Shown: positions 42,695 to 52,626 of the stretch, piece after piece
Layout: every line of letters starts with the position of its first letter
Numbering within the stretch: position 1 is the first letter of the stretch
Source of the DNA: Solimicrobium silvestre
GTDB lineage: Bacteria; Pseudomonadota; Gammaproteobacteria; Burkholderiales; Burkholderiaceae_D
Direction: 5' to 3'
DNA length: 64,000 bases
NCBI RefSeq assembly: GCF_002976435.1
Contig: NZ_PUGF01000004.1
Span: forward strand, 186,001-250,000
The notes under the pieces: model-generated
Seen by the model: only the letters and a program-made list of their open reading frames with translations
Told to the model about the DNA's origin: nothing
Databases searched by the model: none
Made by a program: the position numbers and the translations under genes

Positions 42695-43366
42695 TTAGGA
42701 CAGTGTTAATTCCATAATCACTGTCGTGCCTTGTTCAAACAATTCTTCCGTCTCGGTATCCACGGCTGGAGCGGCCTGTTCTGGATAATGCATACCATTT
42801 GCTTCGATAAGAAAAAAATCAAATTTCTGGGCCAGCGCTTTAATTGCACTGTTAGAACGTTCTAACAAAGCTGCCGCAGCTGCCAGATCAGCGCATTGTT
42901 TGGTTTTACTAATTTGTTTAAAAACACCGATGCCATTGTCTTGCACAGTAAGCTCAATATGGTCAGCGGTTTGTTCAGCGATTACATGCATGCTATTTCC
43001 TTGCGAATGTTGAGAAGCATTATTCGCGATAGCGGTAAAACTGGAACTAATTAATTTACGTAGGTTTTCATTTAAGTCCTGCATTAAAAAAGGCGCAAAG
43101 TCGCGTTGCCAAATCTGTTCCGCATCACCCAGCGGCAAGCTATAACTTTGCATTACCGTGATGTTGGATGCCGCTTCAAAAATTGGTCGATTAACGGCAC
43201 CAGTGCGCTTGATGACACCGGCCTGCTCCAATTTTTTAACCGTGGCAGAGGCAGTGGAGCTACTCACTTGATAGCGACTTGCCAACGCTTTAATCAGATC
43301 ATGCGCGTGCAACGATAACGCGCTCGTAACCCAACTTTTTGCCTCATCAAAATCAATTTTAGCCAT
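42695..43366 (-). CDS. winged-helix protein with GHKL-type ATPase domain
   Basis: The 223-residue product starts with an HTH region (ALASRYQVSSSTASATVKKLEQAGVI) and carries a GHKL ATPase-like C-terminus. The N box reads FTAIANNASQHS and the G1 box QDNGIGVF. Relatives, from memory, show FTEMLNNAIDHS, so the glutamate that activates water is alanine here. No STAS-like DUF4325 domain follows. It is 34 bases upstream of ettA on the same strand. It may be an ATP-binding sensor/regulator that no longer hydrolyses ATP. Function is unknown. Confidence 0.6.
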   Translation of the reverse strand: MAKIDFDEAKSWVTSALSLHAHDLIKALASRYQVSSSTASATVKKLEQAGVIKRTGAVNRPIFEAASNITVMQSYSLPLGDAEQIWQRDFAPFLMQDLNENLRKLISSSFTAIANNASQHSQGNSMHVIAEQTADHIELTVQDNGIGVFKQISKTKQCADLAAAAALLERSNSAIKALAQKFDFFLIEANGMHYPEQAAPAVDTETEELFEQGTTVIMELTLS

Positions 43367-43669
43367 GCTTTTCACCTTCTATCGAGAATGGCAGGAATTG
43401 TAACGTTTTTGCCTATTGGCAGGTTAGGTTTTGCTTGCAACATGCAGAATCAATCTTGGCATTTGCGCAAAATATTCACGTACAACTAGCCAATATTTCA
43501 AGTTGGTTAACTAAAAACAATTTATTTATTAAATTTATCTACTAATATTTAAACTTAAACAAATATTTGCCGTTAATAGCAGCACACAACAGCGTCACGC
43601 TTACAAAGTATCCAGATATTCACTGACACCCAACGTTTTTTAATGCTGTCTCTTTTTGCCGGGAGAGAG

Positions 43670-44518
43670 ATGAATAATTCGTCATTGCGCATACAACTGC
43701 ATATCACAATTATATTTTTGATATTGTTTGTCTCATCAGCAATTGTTGGAATTATGGTGTTGGCAATACCCCGCGCTGACTTTATAGGCGGCATTTCCCG
43801 CAACTTATTTCAAAGTATTGCATTGGTTGTGGTGTTTATTATATTGACCTTAATAATCGGCTTATCTGTCATTGAGCATATGTTGCGCGATATTCGGCAC
43901 ATCACTCAAGTCGCAAAAAAAATGGGGCAAGGCGAACCATTACCACGCCCTCATAACTATCGCAAAGATGAAATTGGGCACTTAGTAAAAACATTTATTG
44001 AGATGGAAAACAAGCTGCGTTTTGATTGTTTAACACATATATATAACCGTGATTTCTTAATCGCTCAGATCGAGTTTTTAGAACGGCACGCAGCACAACA
44101 CCCTTCTAAGAAGGTAAGTTTTACTTTATTGTTTTTAGATCTGGATAAATTCAAAACCATTAACGATAGTTACGGCCATGCGGCTGGCGATCAACTATTA
44201 ATTGTCATCGCCGCCAGACTCAAAGCCGCCGTGCGCGAAACAGATACCGTGGCACGCTTTGGTGGCGATGAATTTGTTGTGCTACTCAATGGCGCTAGCA
44301 ACAATATTGACATCGAAACCACCGTTGATAAAATCCATGCACTGGTTGAACAGCCAATTGCGCTCTCAAACACCATCGTTTCCGTGCGTGTTTCTATTGG
44401 CTGGGCAACTTTCCCTCTCGACGCGTCGAATTATCCCAAATTGGTCGAAATCGCTGACAAACGTATGTTTTCCAGTAAAAAATCACGGAATGACGTGCAT
44501 TTGCGATTAGTTGAATAG
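43670..44518 (+). CDS. membrane diguanylate cyclase (HAMP-GGDEF)
   Basis: The 282-residue product starts at ATG 43670 with GGGAG upstream; the frame can be extended nine codons. Two membrane segments flank a short extracellular stretch, then a HAMP-like linker and a GGDEF domain. GGDEF is at about residue 198 and the inhibitory-site RETD lies five residues before it, so it should make c-di-GMP and be product-inhibited. It overlaps the convergent GGDEF-EAL gene by 12 bases. Confidence 0.92.
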   Translation: MNNSSLRIQLHITIIFLILFVSSAIVGIMVLAIPRADFIGGISRNLFQSIALVVVFIILTLIIGLSVIEHMLRDIRHITQVAKKMGQGEPLPRPHNYRKDEIGHLVKTFIEMENKLRFDCLTHIYNRDFLIAQIEFLERHAAQHPSKKVSFTLLFLDLDKFKTINDSYGHAAGDQLLIVIAARLKAAVRETDTVARFGGDEFVVLLNGASNNIDIETTVDKIHALVEQPIALSNTIVSVRVSIGWATFPLDASNYPKLVEIADKRMFSSKKSRNDVHLRLVE

Positions 44519-46870
44519 GGTTTCTTTTTGCCCTAGCCACTCAATCAACTGCTCAGAAGGAATTGCCCGGTTGATGTAATTCCCTTGTGCCTGGTCACAA
44601 CCCATCTTCGTTAACAATGCCATAACAGCGGCATCTTCCACGCCTTCCGCAACGACGCGGAGCCCCATGTTGTGACCAAGATCAATCGTTGATTTAACGA
44701 TTTTCCTATCGTCGCTATCATTTTCCATATGCATAACAAAGGACTTATCAATTTTTAGCTCGTCAACCGGCAAGCGCTTTAAATAGGCCAGCGACGAATA
44801 TCCGGTACCAAAATCATCGATAGAAAGTTCAACGCCCATCGCATTTAAACGCTCTAAAGTAACTTGCGCCCGATGCGGATCATTCATGATCGCGCTTTCA
44901 GTAATCTCTAAACAAAATGACGATGTTTTTACCCGATGACGGGTCAGGATATCGGCAAATTTAACCGGTAAATCCTGGTCCAGTAAATCGTGCGTCGAAA
45001 TGTTGACGGATATTTTTAAGTGAATTCCATGTGTGATTAATTCTGTGCATAAAGCAGCTGACTTATCTAATATCCAACGTGTCAGCAAGCGAATGATGCC
45101 GGTTTGTTCGGCAAAAGGAATGAATTGATCTGGCACCAAAAAGCCGCGGGTTGGATGTTCCCAACGCATCAATGCCTCGATGCCAACCACCTCTTTTTCG
45201 CCCAAGCTTAATTTTGGCTGCACATATAAGCGCAATTGGTTTTCTTGAATCGCGCAGCGCAATTCGCTCAACAGCGACAGATTTTGCTGACTGCTTTGAT
45301 CTATTTCCGGTCTGTAAACCGTAAAATTACTGCCCACATTGCGCTTCGCGGCATACATGGCAACTTCGGCGTGACTTAATAGTATTTCAGCATCTTCGCC
45401 ATGTTCTGGGTAGCCAGCCAAACCAATTCCGGCACCCAAATCTACGGCCTGGTCTTCTAATGTAATCGGCTGTTCAAGCATTAACAAAATGATGAGCGCT
45501 GCTTCTTGTGCCGCATTTAAATTTGAATTGGGTAGCAATAACGCGAATTCGTCACCGCCTAATCTAGCCAACTGAGCACCTGGCAGTGCTTCGCGCAAAC
45601 GGCTCGCAACTTTTTTAAGTAATAAGTCGCCGAAACTGTGTCCCATGATGTCATTCACATGTTTGAATCTATCTAAATCCATCATGAGTACAAAACACGA
45701 TTGCGAGGTTTGTTCAGTTGCTGCGACGGCTTTAGTTGCTGCAATCGCCTGCTTTAGCAAAAAGGTAAATTGCGCCCGATTCGGCAAGTCAGTTAAAGTG
45801 TCCCAATACGCCAATCGTTTAATTTCATTTTCACGGTGAGCAATCCCATCGCGCATACTGACAAAGGCGTGCGCCAACTCGCTAATTTCCCCGTCGCCAC
45901 TGACTTGAATAGGCGAATCGTAATCACCGGCGCCTAAGCGTTTAGCGATGTCACGCAATTGCCGCAACGGCTGACTAATGCGTTTAGTAAAGGTAATGCT
46001 GCCAATGACGGCAACCGCAAGACTGAATAGCGTGAGCAGAATCAAACCAATTTGAATTTTATTATACGGCGCAACCATGTCGCTAATTGAACCCTGAATA
46101 ACCACAATCGCGTCGGCTGATGGCGGCTTGGTTAGTGCCATCATCTCCATGCTATATTCACTGTCGTTTAACACTACTTTTTTGGCTTCAGTAGCAATTG
46201 AACTGGGTACATTTTTTGCTAATGTTTCTGCTTCCGAATTACTCAAGCTGGAACTGACCACCTGCCAATACTGCTTGTCTTTGATTAGCATGGTGACTTG
46301 CAGCGGTGTGAGTTGGCGCATCTCCAAGATGATATTATTTTCTAATGGAAAAGCCATCACAATCCAGGCAGTCGAGGTCGGCGTTTTGAGCAAGGCTGCG
46401 ATCAATTGAGTAGGGTAATGATTATTCACTACAATGCTGCTGGCATAACCTTGCTGCTCAGCGCCTGATATCAACGCGATACTGGCTTGTTTTAATTGCG
46501 AGGAAAGTTGTCGCGACGAGGTGACCTGAATCTGATTATCCATCCCGATCAACATACCCATACTGGCATTCATTTGAGCACATTGCTTAGCGAGAATGGA
46601 TTCAATTTTAATACTGTCGGCATTACTTACATTGCTCAGCGCCTCCAAAAAATTGCTATCACTGGTCAACTTTGTGACTTTTTCCGTCAGCTTCATTGTG
46701 TGTTGATCTAACAGCCGCTGAATCGCCCGTTCGCTATGTGCGAGGCCCATCTCCATGCTGGAGCGTGCTTTACTTTCTAGTGCGCTGCGTAGTGAAAAAA
46801 ATCCAGCTAGCTGCACACCCAAAATAATTAAAATAAACAGCGTAACAATTCGGCTTTCAATACTACGCAT
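44507..46870 (-). CDS. membrane GGDEF-EAL protein
   Basis: The 787-residue protein has two membrane helices around a large periplasmic sensor region (about residues 35-270), a HAMP domain, GGDEF (about residue 438, LARLGGDEFALL) and EAL (from about residue 565: EALMRW, ESAIMND, DDFGTGYSSL, KIDKSFV, VAEGVED). The RxxD inhibitory site is absent and the EAL motifs are complete, so phosphodiesterase activity is likely and cyclase activity possible. It faces and overlaps the GGDEF gene at 43670-44518. Confidence 0.94.
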   Translation of the reverse strand: MRSIESRIVTLFILIILGVQLAGFFSLRSALESKARSSMEMGLAHSERAIQRLLDQHTMKLTEKVTKLTSDSNFLEALSNVSNADSIKIESILAKQCAQMNASMGMLIGMDNQIQVTSSRQLSSQLKQASIALISGAEQQGYASSIVVNNHYPTQLIAALLKTPTSTAWIVMAFPLENNIILEMRQLTPLQVTMLIKDKQYWQVVSSSLSNSEAETLAKNVPSSIATEAKKVVLNDSEYSMEMMALTKPPSADAIVVIQGSISDMVAPYNKIQIGLILLTLFSLAVAVIGSITFTKRISQPLRQLRDIAKRLGAGDYDSPIQVSGDGEISELAHAFVSMRDGIAHRENEIKRLAYWDTLTDLPNRAQFTFLLKQAIAATKAVAATEQTSQSCFVLMMDLDRFKHVNDIMGHSFGDLLLKKVASRLREALPGAQLARLGGDEFALLLPNSNLNAAQEAALIILLMLEQPITLEDQAVDLGAGIGLAGYPEHGEDAEILLSHAEVAMYAAKRNVGSNFTVYRPEIDQSSQQNLSLLSELRCAIQENQLRLYVQPKLSLGEKEVVGIEALMRWEHPTRGFLVPDQFIPFAEQTGIIRLLTRWILDKSAALCTELITHGIHLKISVNISTHDLLDQDLPVKFADILTRHRVKTSSFCLEITESAIMNDPHRAQVTLERLNAMGVELSIDDFGTGYSSLAYLKRLPVDELKIDKSFVMHMENDSDDRKIVKSTIDLGHNMGLRVVAEGVEDAAVMALLTKMGCDQAQGNYINRAIPSEQLIEWLGQKETLFN

Positions 46871-47119
46871 AGCGATTCCAACTCATGTTTTTCCCATTCA
46901 TTAAGTTTGGTGTTGAGAAATAACGACTGCTAGCCCCCCGTTCTCACAACTTAACAACATTGTTCCTCGAGGTACGGCATAAAACCGCCATACAAGTTGC
47001 TCTTATGAATTATTTTTGTTAGCGTACCGTGGGATGGCTGCCGTGTAGAATTTTATAGCAATAATGCTACGCTATAATTTTATTTTCATTTAAAGCGCAT
47101 TGCTAACTGAAAGAGTTAC

Positions 47120-48754
47120 ATGACCGAAATTGTGTTTGATTACATTGTAATAGGCGGCGGTTCAGGTGCGTGCGCCACTGCGGGGCGCTTGAGTGAAGAC
47201 AGCACTAAAACGGTCTTGGTTTTAGAAGCGGGTGGCGAAGGAAAAGACTGGGCAATACGCATCCCGGCCGGCGCCATTACCATGCTTCCCACAAAATACA
47301 ACAACTGGGCTTTTCAAACCGTTCCGCAAGCGGGCTTAAATGGGCGGCGCGGTTACCAGCCACGTGGTAAAGCACTAGGTGGTTCTTCCGTGCTGAATGC
47401 CATGGTCTACATACGCGGCCAGGCTAGCGACTACGATCATTGGGCCGCATTAGGCAATACCGGCTGGTCGTTTAATGAGTTGCTCCCCTACTTTAAACGT
47501 GCTGAAAACAATGCTGATTTTACCGACGCATTTCACGGCAATAACGGCCCTTTGCATGTAGGAAAACTGCGCACTGATAACCCGTTTCAACAGATCTATT
47601 TAAACGCAGCGCAACAAGCCGGCTTCCCACTCAACAACGACTTTAATGGCGTATCGCAAGAAGGTGCCGGCACTTATCAAGTAACGCAATTTAATGGCGA
47701 ACGCTGGAGTGCGGCGCGCGCCTACCTTGAACCACATCGCGCCACCCGATCCAATTTGCACGTCATGACCGGTGCGCATGTAACGCAAATTTTGTTTGAA
47801 GATGAAGAAGTCGCGATAGCCAATCAAAAACGTGCTGTTGCGGTTAAATTCACCCACAACGGCCAAGTAAAAACCGCAAGGGCTAAAAGTGAAATTATTC
47901 TCGCCGCCGGCGCTTTACAATCCCCTCAACTATTAATGTTGTCCGGCGTTGGCGATCGCACTGAATTAGAAAAACTTGGTATTCCAGTGGTTCATCACTT
48001 ACCAGGAGTCGGGAATAATTTACAGGACCACCCAGATATGGTGCTGAACTATACCGCCAACAGTCTCGATTTAATGGGATTTTCAGTATCCGGTGCATGG
48101 CGTATGGCGCGTGAATGCTGGCGTTACATTACAAAACGGCGCGGCATGCTAAGTACCAATTATGCCGAAGGCGGCGCTTTTTTAAAAACATCACCAGAAT
48201 TACCCAGCCCGGATGTACAACTGCATTTTGTGATTGGCGTGGTTGAAGACCACGCACGCAAGCTGCGTTGGGGGCACGGCTATTCTTGCCATGTCTGCAT
48301 ACTGCGTCCAAAAAGTCGTGGCAGCGTGCGCTTAGCCAGCGCCAATCCGCATACCGCGCCACTGATTGATCCCAACTTTTTTTCTGATCCAGATGATTTA
48401 GAAGTGATGCTAAAAGGCCTTAAACTAACCCAGAAATTAATGGATGCGCCAGCCTTAAAAAACATCCGTACCAGCGCCCTGACCGATGCCGATGCACACA
48501 GCGATGATGAGTTACGCGAATTGATACGGCAACGCGCCGACACCGTTTATCATCCCGTCGGCAGCTGCAAAATGGGGTTGGACGCGATGTCGGTGGTGGA
48601 TCCGCAATTGCGCGTCTACGGAGTTAAAGGCTTGCGCATTGCTGACGCGTCCATCATGCCAACACTCATCAGCGGCAACACCAATGCGATTTGCATGGTG
48701 ATTGGTGAAAAAGCCGCGGAATTTATTTTTAATGAGAAACATGACGAGACTTAG
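47120..48754 (+). CDS. GMC-family FAD-dependent oxidoreductase (choline/alcohol dehydrogenase-like)
   Basis: The 544-residue protein begins with an FAD-binding Rossmann motif (IVIGGGSGACATAGRLSED, VLVLEAGG), followed by GMC signatures GGSSVLNAMVYIRGQ and GALQSPQLLMLSGVGD. The catalytic region near the C-terminus has YHPVGSCKMG and ISGNTNAICM, providing the His/Asn pair. It probably oxidises an alcohol; choline versus other alcohols cannot be told. It has no signal peptide and no betaine-pathway neighbour. Confidence 0.9.
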   Translation: MTEIVFDYIVIGGGSGACATAGRLSEDSTKTVLVLEAGGEGKDWAIRIPAGAITMLPTKYNNWAFQTVPQAGLNGRRGYQPRGKALGGSSVLNAMVYIRGQASDYDHWAALGNTGWSFNELLPYFKRAENNADFTDAFHGNNGPLHVGKLRTDNPFQQIYLNAAQQAGFPLNNDFNGVSQEGAGTYQVTQFNGERWSAARAYLEPHRATRSNLHVMTGAHVTQILFEDEEVAIANQKRAVAVKFTHNGQVKTARAKSEIILAAGALQSPQLLMLSGVGDRTELEKLGIPVVHHLPGVGNNLQDHPDMVLNYTANSLDLMGFSVSGAWRMARECWRYITKRRGMLSTNYAEGGAFLKTSPELPSPDVQLHFVIGVVEDHARKLRWGHGYSCHVCILRPKSRGSVRLASANPHTAPLIDPNFFSDPDDLEVMLKGLKLTQKLMDAPALKNIRTSALTDADAHSDDELRELIRQRADTVYHPVGSCKMGLDAMSVVDPQLRVYGVKGLRIADASIMPTLISGNTNAICMVIGEKAAEFIFNEKHDET

Positions 48755-48839
48755 GCATTTTTCATATATCGTCCTTAAAAAAACTTAATATATTCAATGG
48801 GTTGCAAGTCGGCAAAGTGTGCCAAAACAAAAATGGTCG

Positions 48840-50003
48840 CTAAATATCCAGTTCCAACTGCCGCCCAACCGCCAACCCACCTGCGGGCACCTCATCCACC
48901 CCCACCAACCCACTCGCCTTAACGCCCAACAATCGCAATCTCTTTTCCAATGGCACACGCTTTAAACAAGCCCCTGCCGCCTGCCGGATTAACAAAGAAT
49001 CTGCGGTGGGCTCCGGCAGCGTTAAATCTCGCGTCACCGATTTAAAATCGTCATAACGCAATTTAATCCCGATGGTACGGCTCAGATATCCTTTGCGCTG
49101 CAAATCCTCTGCTAATTTGCTGCACAGGGAAGTGAAAATTTCTGACAATACAGCGCGGTCATGACGCGCATGCAGATCGCGTTCAAAGGTGGTTTCGCGA
49201 CTGATTGATTTGGTTTCTGACTCGGTAATCACCTCACGCCGGTCAATTCCGTGCGCTACTTCATTAAGCCAGATGGCATAGGTACGTCCAAACTCCTCTT
49301 GTAATATGGAGGTATCCATTTCAGCTAATTGGGCAATGGTGTTGACGCCCAAGGCCTCTAATTTTTGTGCCGCTTTAGGCCCAATGCCGTTAATTTTCCG
49401 CACATGTAAAGGCCAAATACGAGTGGGGATATCACTCATGCTTAGTACGGTTAATCCGTTCGGTTTTTCCAAGTCAGAACAAATTTTTGCCAGCAGCTTG
49501 TTCGGCGCTATCCCTATCGAGCAGCTTAAGCCGGTCGCCTCAAACACCGCATTTTTAATTCTTTGCGCCAGTTCCACGGTTTCACCGACTTCATTACTCA
49601 AATCGAGATAGATTTCATCTATGCCGCGATCTTCAATTTGCGACACGACGCTGGCAACCGCCGCTTTAAACAAACGCGAATAATGTCGATACGCGTCAAA
49701 ATTGACCGGCAATAAAATAGCCTCCGGCGCAAGCTTGGCGGCCTTCATGGTTCCCATTCCAGAAAATACCCCCAGCGCACGCGCTTCGTAGGTGGAGGTA
49801 GTCAGCACCCCGCGCCCGACATAATCAGCCAGACGTGAAAATTGACGTGTGCCATCGGCCAGCAAAATGGGCCGATGCTCATTTCTGCCGCCAATCGCAA
49901 CCGGCTTACCCCGCAACTCGGGATAGCTGATTAACTCGACGGATGCATAAAACGCGTCCATATCCAAGTGCGCTATGCGACGATTAATTAAACTAGTTTC
50001 CAT
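48840..50003 (-). CDS. dinB: DNA polymerase IV
   Basis: The 387-residue Y-family polymerase replicates past lesions with low fidelity. The catalytic carboxylates are in LDMDAFYASVE and GIDEIYLDLSNE. The little-finger domain follows, and the C-terminus ends QLELDI, which resembles the QLVLGL sliding-clamp motif of E. coli Pol IV. A LexA box in front was not seen. It is oriented toward the GMC gene. Confidence 0.95.
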   Translation of the reverse strand: METSLINRRIAHLDMDAFYASVELISYPELRGKPVAIGGRNEHRPILLADGTRQFSRLADYVGRGVLTTSTYEARALGVFSGMGTMKAAKLAPEAILLPVNFDAYRHYSRLFKAAVASVVSQIEDRGIDEIYLDLSNEVGETVELAQRIKNAVFEATGLSCSIGIAPNKLLAKICSDLEKPNGLTVLSMSDIPTRIWPLHVRKINGIGPKAAQKLEALGVNTIAQLAEMDTSILQEEFGRTYAIWLNEVAHGIDRREVITESETKSISRETTFERDLHARHDRAVLSEIFTSLCSKLAEDLQRKGYLSRTIGIKLRYDDFKSVTRDLTLPEPTADSLLIRQAAGACLKRVPLEKRLRLLGVKASGLVGVDEVPAGGLAVGRQLELDI

Positions 50004-50240
50004 GCTTTTACATTAAACCCGGGTTTCCCATTAAGAGTAAAATTAACTTTTAGTGTTATTTTTGTCAGTATAATTTGCTGTTCCGTTTTACATTTTCACC
50101 GGTCAAACCTGCATCAGGGCTATATTGCCAGATATTTGACCAGATCATGCCTGTGGGTGTTTAATCGTACTAAGCTTTATTTTTCTAAAATCAATAAACA
50201 TAAAATAACACCAAGTTATTGTGTCTAAGGAGATAAAAGA

Positions 50241-50792
50241 ATGAGTAGCATTTTCCCAGAATTACAAACGCCCCGGATCAAATTACGCGAACTCACTGAA
50301 AAAGATGCTGATGTGTTATTTGCGATGCACTCTAACTATTCCATCATGCAATGGTATGGCACCGATCACATGACGCAACGCGAAGATGCTCTTGCGTTAA
50401 TCACCACCTTTGCCAATTTGCGTAAGCTGCCTTCTCCGGGCATTCGTTGGGGACTTTGCACACATGAATCGAACACATTATTAGGCACTTGCGGTTTTCA
50501 TAGATGGAATAAAGAATGGAATTCCTGCACCATACGTTATGATTTAAAAGTCGAAGCACGCGGCAAAGGCTACATGCAAGAAGCGCTGCGCTGTGCGATA
50601 GTCTGGGCGTTTGCAAATATGAATTTGAACCGTATTGAAGCACAAATTCACCCCAATAATCGCGCTTCAATACTCTTGGTTGAAAAGCTTGGTTTTGTAC
50701 GCGAAGGTTTAGCCAGAAAAGCGGGCTACTGGGGCGAACAATACTATGATTTATGTTTTTACAGTCTGCTAAAAAGCGAATTTTACGGCTAA
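50241..50792 (+). CDS. GNAT acetyltransferase, RimJ/RimL-like
   Basis: The 183-residue protein starts with LQTPRIKLRELTEKDADVLF and has the acetyl-CoA-binding motif EARGKGYMQEALR followed by NRIEAQIHPNNRASILLVEKLGF, typical of ribosomal-protein-alanine or other N-acetyltransferases. AAGGAGATAAAAGA precedes the start. The true acceptor is unknown. Confidence 0.88.
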   Translation: MSSIFPELQTPRIKLRELTEKDADVLFAMHSNYSIMQWYGTDHMTQREDALALITTFANLRKLPSPGIRWGLCTHESNTLLGTCGFHRWNKEWNSCTIRYDLKVEARGKGYMQEALRCAIVWAFANMNLNRIEAQIHPNNRASILLVEKLGFVREGLARKAGYWGEQYYDLCFYSLLKSEFYG

Positions 50793-50832
50793 TAAATTTA
50801 ATGATTTAGCTCAACTACTCTATGATTACACA

Positions 50833-51309
50833 ATGAAAAAAATTTACCTTTACGTTGTCACGCTAACCGCCTTATTCATTAGCAGTATCGCTTTTGCGGC
50901 GACCAACTTACCTTATGATGAAACAGCCGATTCCGCAGTAAATATACAAACAGCATTAATCCAGGCAAAAGCCAACAAGAAAAACGTACTGCTTATTTTT
51001 GGTGCCAACTGGTGCAAAGATTGCGTTGAATTAGATCGCTCGTTAAAAGGTAAAAGCGCATCGCTCATAGATAAAAAATTTGTCGTGGTGAAAATCGATA
51101 TAGGCCAATTTGATAAAAACCTGAACATTGCTAATGATTATGGTAATCCTATCAAAATGGGCATTCCTGCTGCCGTATTATTAAAGCCTGACAACACAGT
51201 GTTATACGCAACTCACGGGGGCGAGTTAGCCAACGCGCGCCATATGAGCGAACAAGGTGTTTATGATTTTTTTAATACCATTACTGCACAGCGCAAACCC
51301 ATCGAATAA
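50833..51309 (+). CDS. exported thioredoxin-like protein
   Basis: The 158-residue protein has a signal peptide (cleavage near AFA, residue 22) and a thioredoxin fold with WCKDC (C61 and C64). The motif GIPAAVLLKPDN supplies the cis-proline. It resembles periplasmic DUF255/thioredoxin-7-like proteins. A role in thiol reduction or oxidation is likely; its partner is not known. Confidence 0.85.
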   Translation: MKKIYLYVVTLTALFISSIAFAATNLPYDETADSAVNIQTALIQAKANKKNVLLIFGANWCKDCVELDRSLKGKSASLIDKKFVVVKIDIGQFDKNLNIANDYGNPIKMGIPAAVLLKPDNTVLYATHGGELANARHMSEQGVYDFFNTITAQRKPIE

Positions 51310-51360
51310 ACACAGCACCGGGCTTCGGGCTTAACTTTTTACTCTTTACATGAACACCAT

Positions 51361-51405
51361 GCACGGCAAGAATTCCTGCAATTCAGGATGACCACGCTTC
51401 CGTGC
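51361..51405 (+). other. hairpin leader upstream of the M20 gene
   Basis: GCACGG (51361-51366) pairs with CCGTGC (51400-51405) and TCCTG (51374-51378) pairs with CAGGA (51384-51388). This two-part structure sits in the 5' untranslated region ahead of AAGGAAAC and the ATG at 51422. A regulatory role is not shown. Confidence 0.3.
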
Positions 51406-51421
51406 CGAATAAGGAAACACC

Positions 51422-52609
51422 ATGAATCTCATTGACCCTATCGTTCAATTTTCCGCTGAAATTCAACAAATCCGACGTGACATCCACGCACATCCTGAAC
51501 TTTGTTATCAAGAACAGCGGACCGCCGATGTCGTCGCTGACAAACTTACCGAATGGGGAATTCCGGTCCTACGCGGCATGGGCGTGACCGGCGTGGTTGG
51601 CATCATCAAACGCGGCACCAGCGAACGCGCAGTTGGCCTACGTGCGGATATGGATGCACTACCCATGCAAGAATTAAACACGTTTGCCCACACTTCAAAA
51701 CATGCCGGGAAAATGCATGCTTGCGGACATGACGGACATACCGCCATGCTGTTAGGCGCCGCGCATTATCTGGCACAACATGGCACGTTTGACGGTACAG
51801 TTTATGTGATTTTTCAACCCGCCGAAGAAGGCGGCGCAGGTGCCAAACGCATGATCGAAGACGGCTTGTTTGTGCAATGCCCTATGGAAGCGGTGTTTGG
51901 CATGCACAACTGGCCGGGTATTCCACTTGGTCATTTTGGCGTAAAAGACGGGCCGATGATGGCGTCTTCTAACGAATTTGAAGTCACTATTAACGGCAAA
52001 GGTGCGCATGCTGCACAACCGCATAAAGGCATCGACCCAATTATGGTGGCCGTGCAAATTGCGCAAAGCTGGCAGACCATTGTGTCACGCAACGTTAGTC
52101 CGGTAGATAGCGCGGTGCTTTCCATTACCCAAATTCACTCTGGCAGTGCCACCAACGTCATCCCCGACCAAGCCACCCTAATCGGCACTGTGCGCACCTT
52201 TAAAGAATCCGTTTTGGACCAGGTTGAAACCAACATGCAACGGATCGCCGAACATACTGCAAAGGGATTTGAGGCGCAGGTTGAATTCAATTTTAAGCGC
52301 AATTATCCTGCGCTATTAAATCACCCAAAAGAAACCGCCATCGCTGCCGACGTATTGCGCAGCATAGTCGGCAATAGCGCAGTCAATACCCAAATAGAAC
52401 CAACCATGGGCGCGGAAGATTTTGCCTATATGCTACAAGCAAAGCCGGGCTGTTATGTATTTATAGGTAATGGCGATGGCGATCATCGCGAACACGGGCA
52501 TGGCTTGGGACCATGCAACTTACATAATGCAAGCTACGATTTCAATGACCAACTACTACCTATTGGCGCTACTTATTGGGTACGTTTAGCCGAGCATTTT
52601 TTAGCATAA
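51422..52609 (+). CDS. M20 family amidohydrolase (hippurate hydrolase-like)
   Basis: The 395-residue cytosolic metalloenzyme removes acyl groups from N-acyl amino acids. Metal ligands are in MHACGHDGHTAM, EEGGAGAKRM and the C-terminal HGLGPCNLHN region. GAEDFAYMLQAKPGCYVFIGNG is also typical. It starts at ATG 51422 with AAGGAAACACC upstream. It converges with the chemoreceptor gene, separated by 17 bases. Confidence 0.93.
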   Translation: MNLIDPIVQFSAEIQQIRRDIHAHPELCYQEQRTADVVADKLTEWGIPVLRGMGVTGVVGIIKRGTSERAVGLRADMDALPMQELNTFAHTSKHAGKMHACGHDGHTAMLLGAAHYLAQHGTFDGTVYVIFQPAEEGGAGAKRMIEDGLFVQCPMEAVFGMHNWPGIPLGHFGVKDGPMMASSNEFEVTINGKGAHAAQPHKGIDPIMVAVQIAQSWQTIVSRNVSPVDSAVLSITQIHSGSATNVIPDQATLIGTVRTFKESVLDQVETNMQRIAEHTAKGFEAQVEFNFKRNYPALLNHPKETAIAADVLRSIVGNSAVNTQIEPTMGAEDFAYMLQAKPGCYVFIGNGDGDHREHGHGLGPCNLHNASYDFNDQLLPIGATYWVRLAEHFLA

Positions 52610-52626
52610 GAATCTACAACGTCGCA

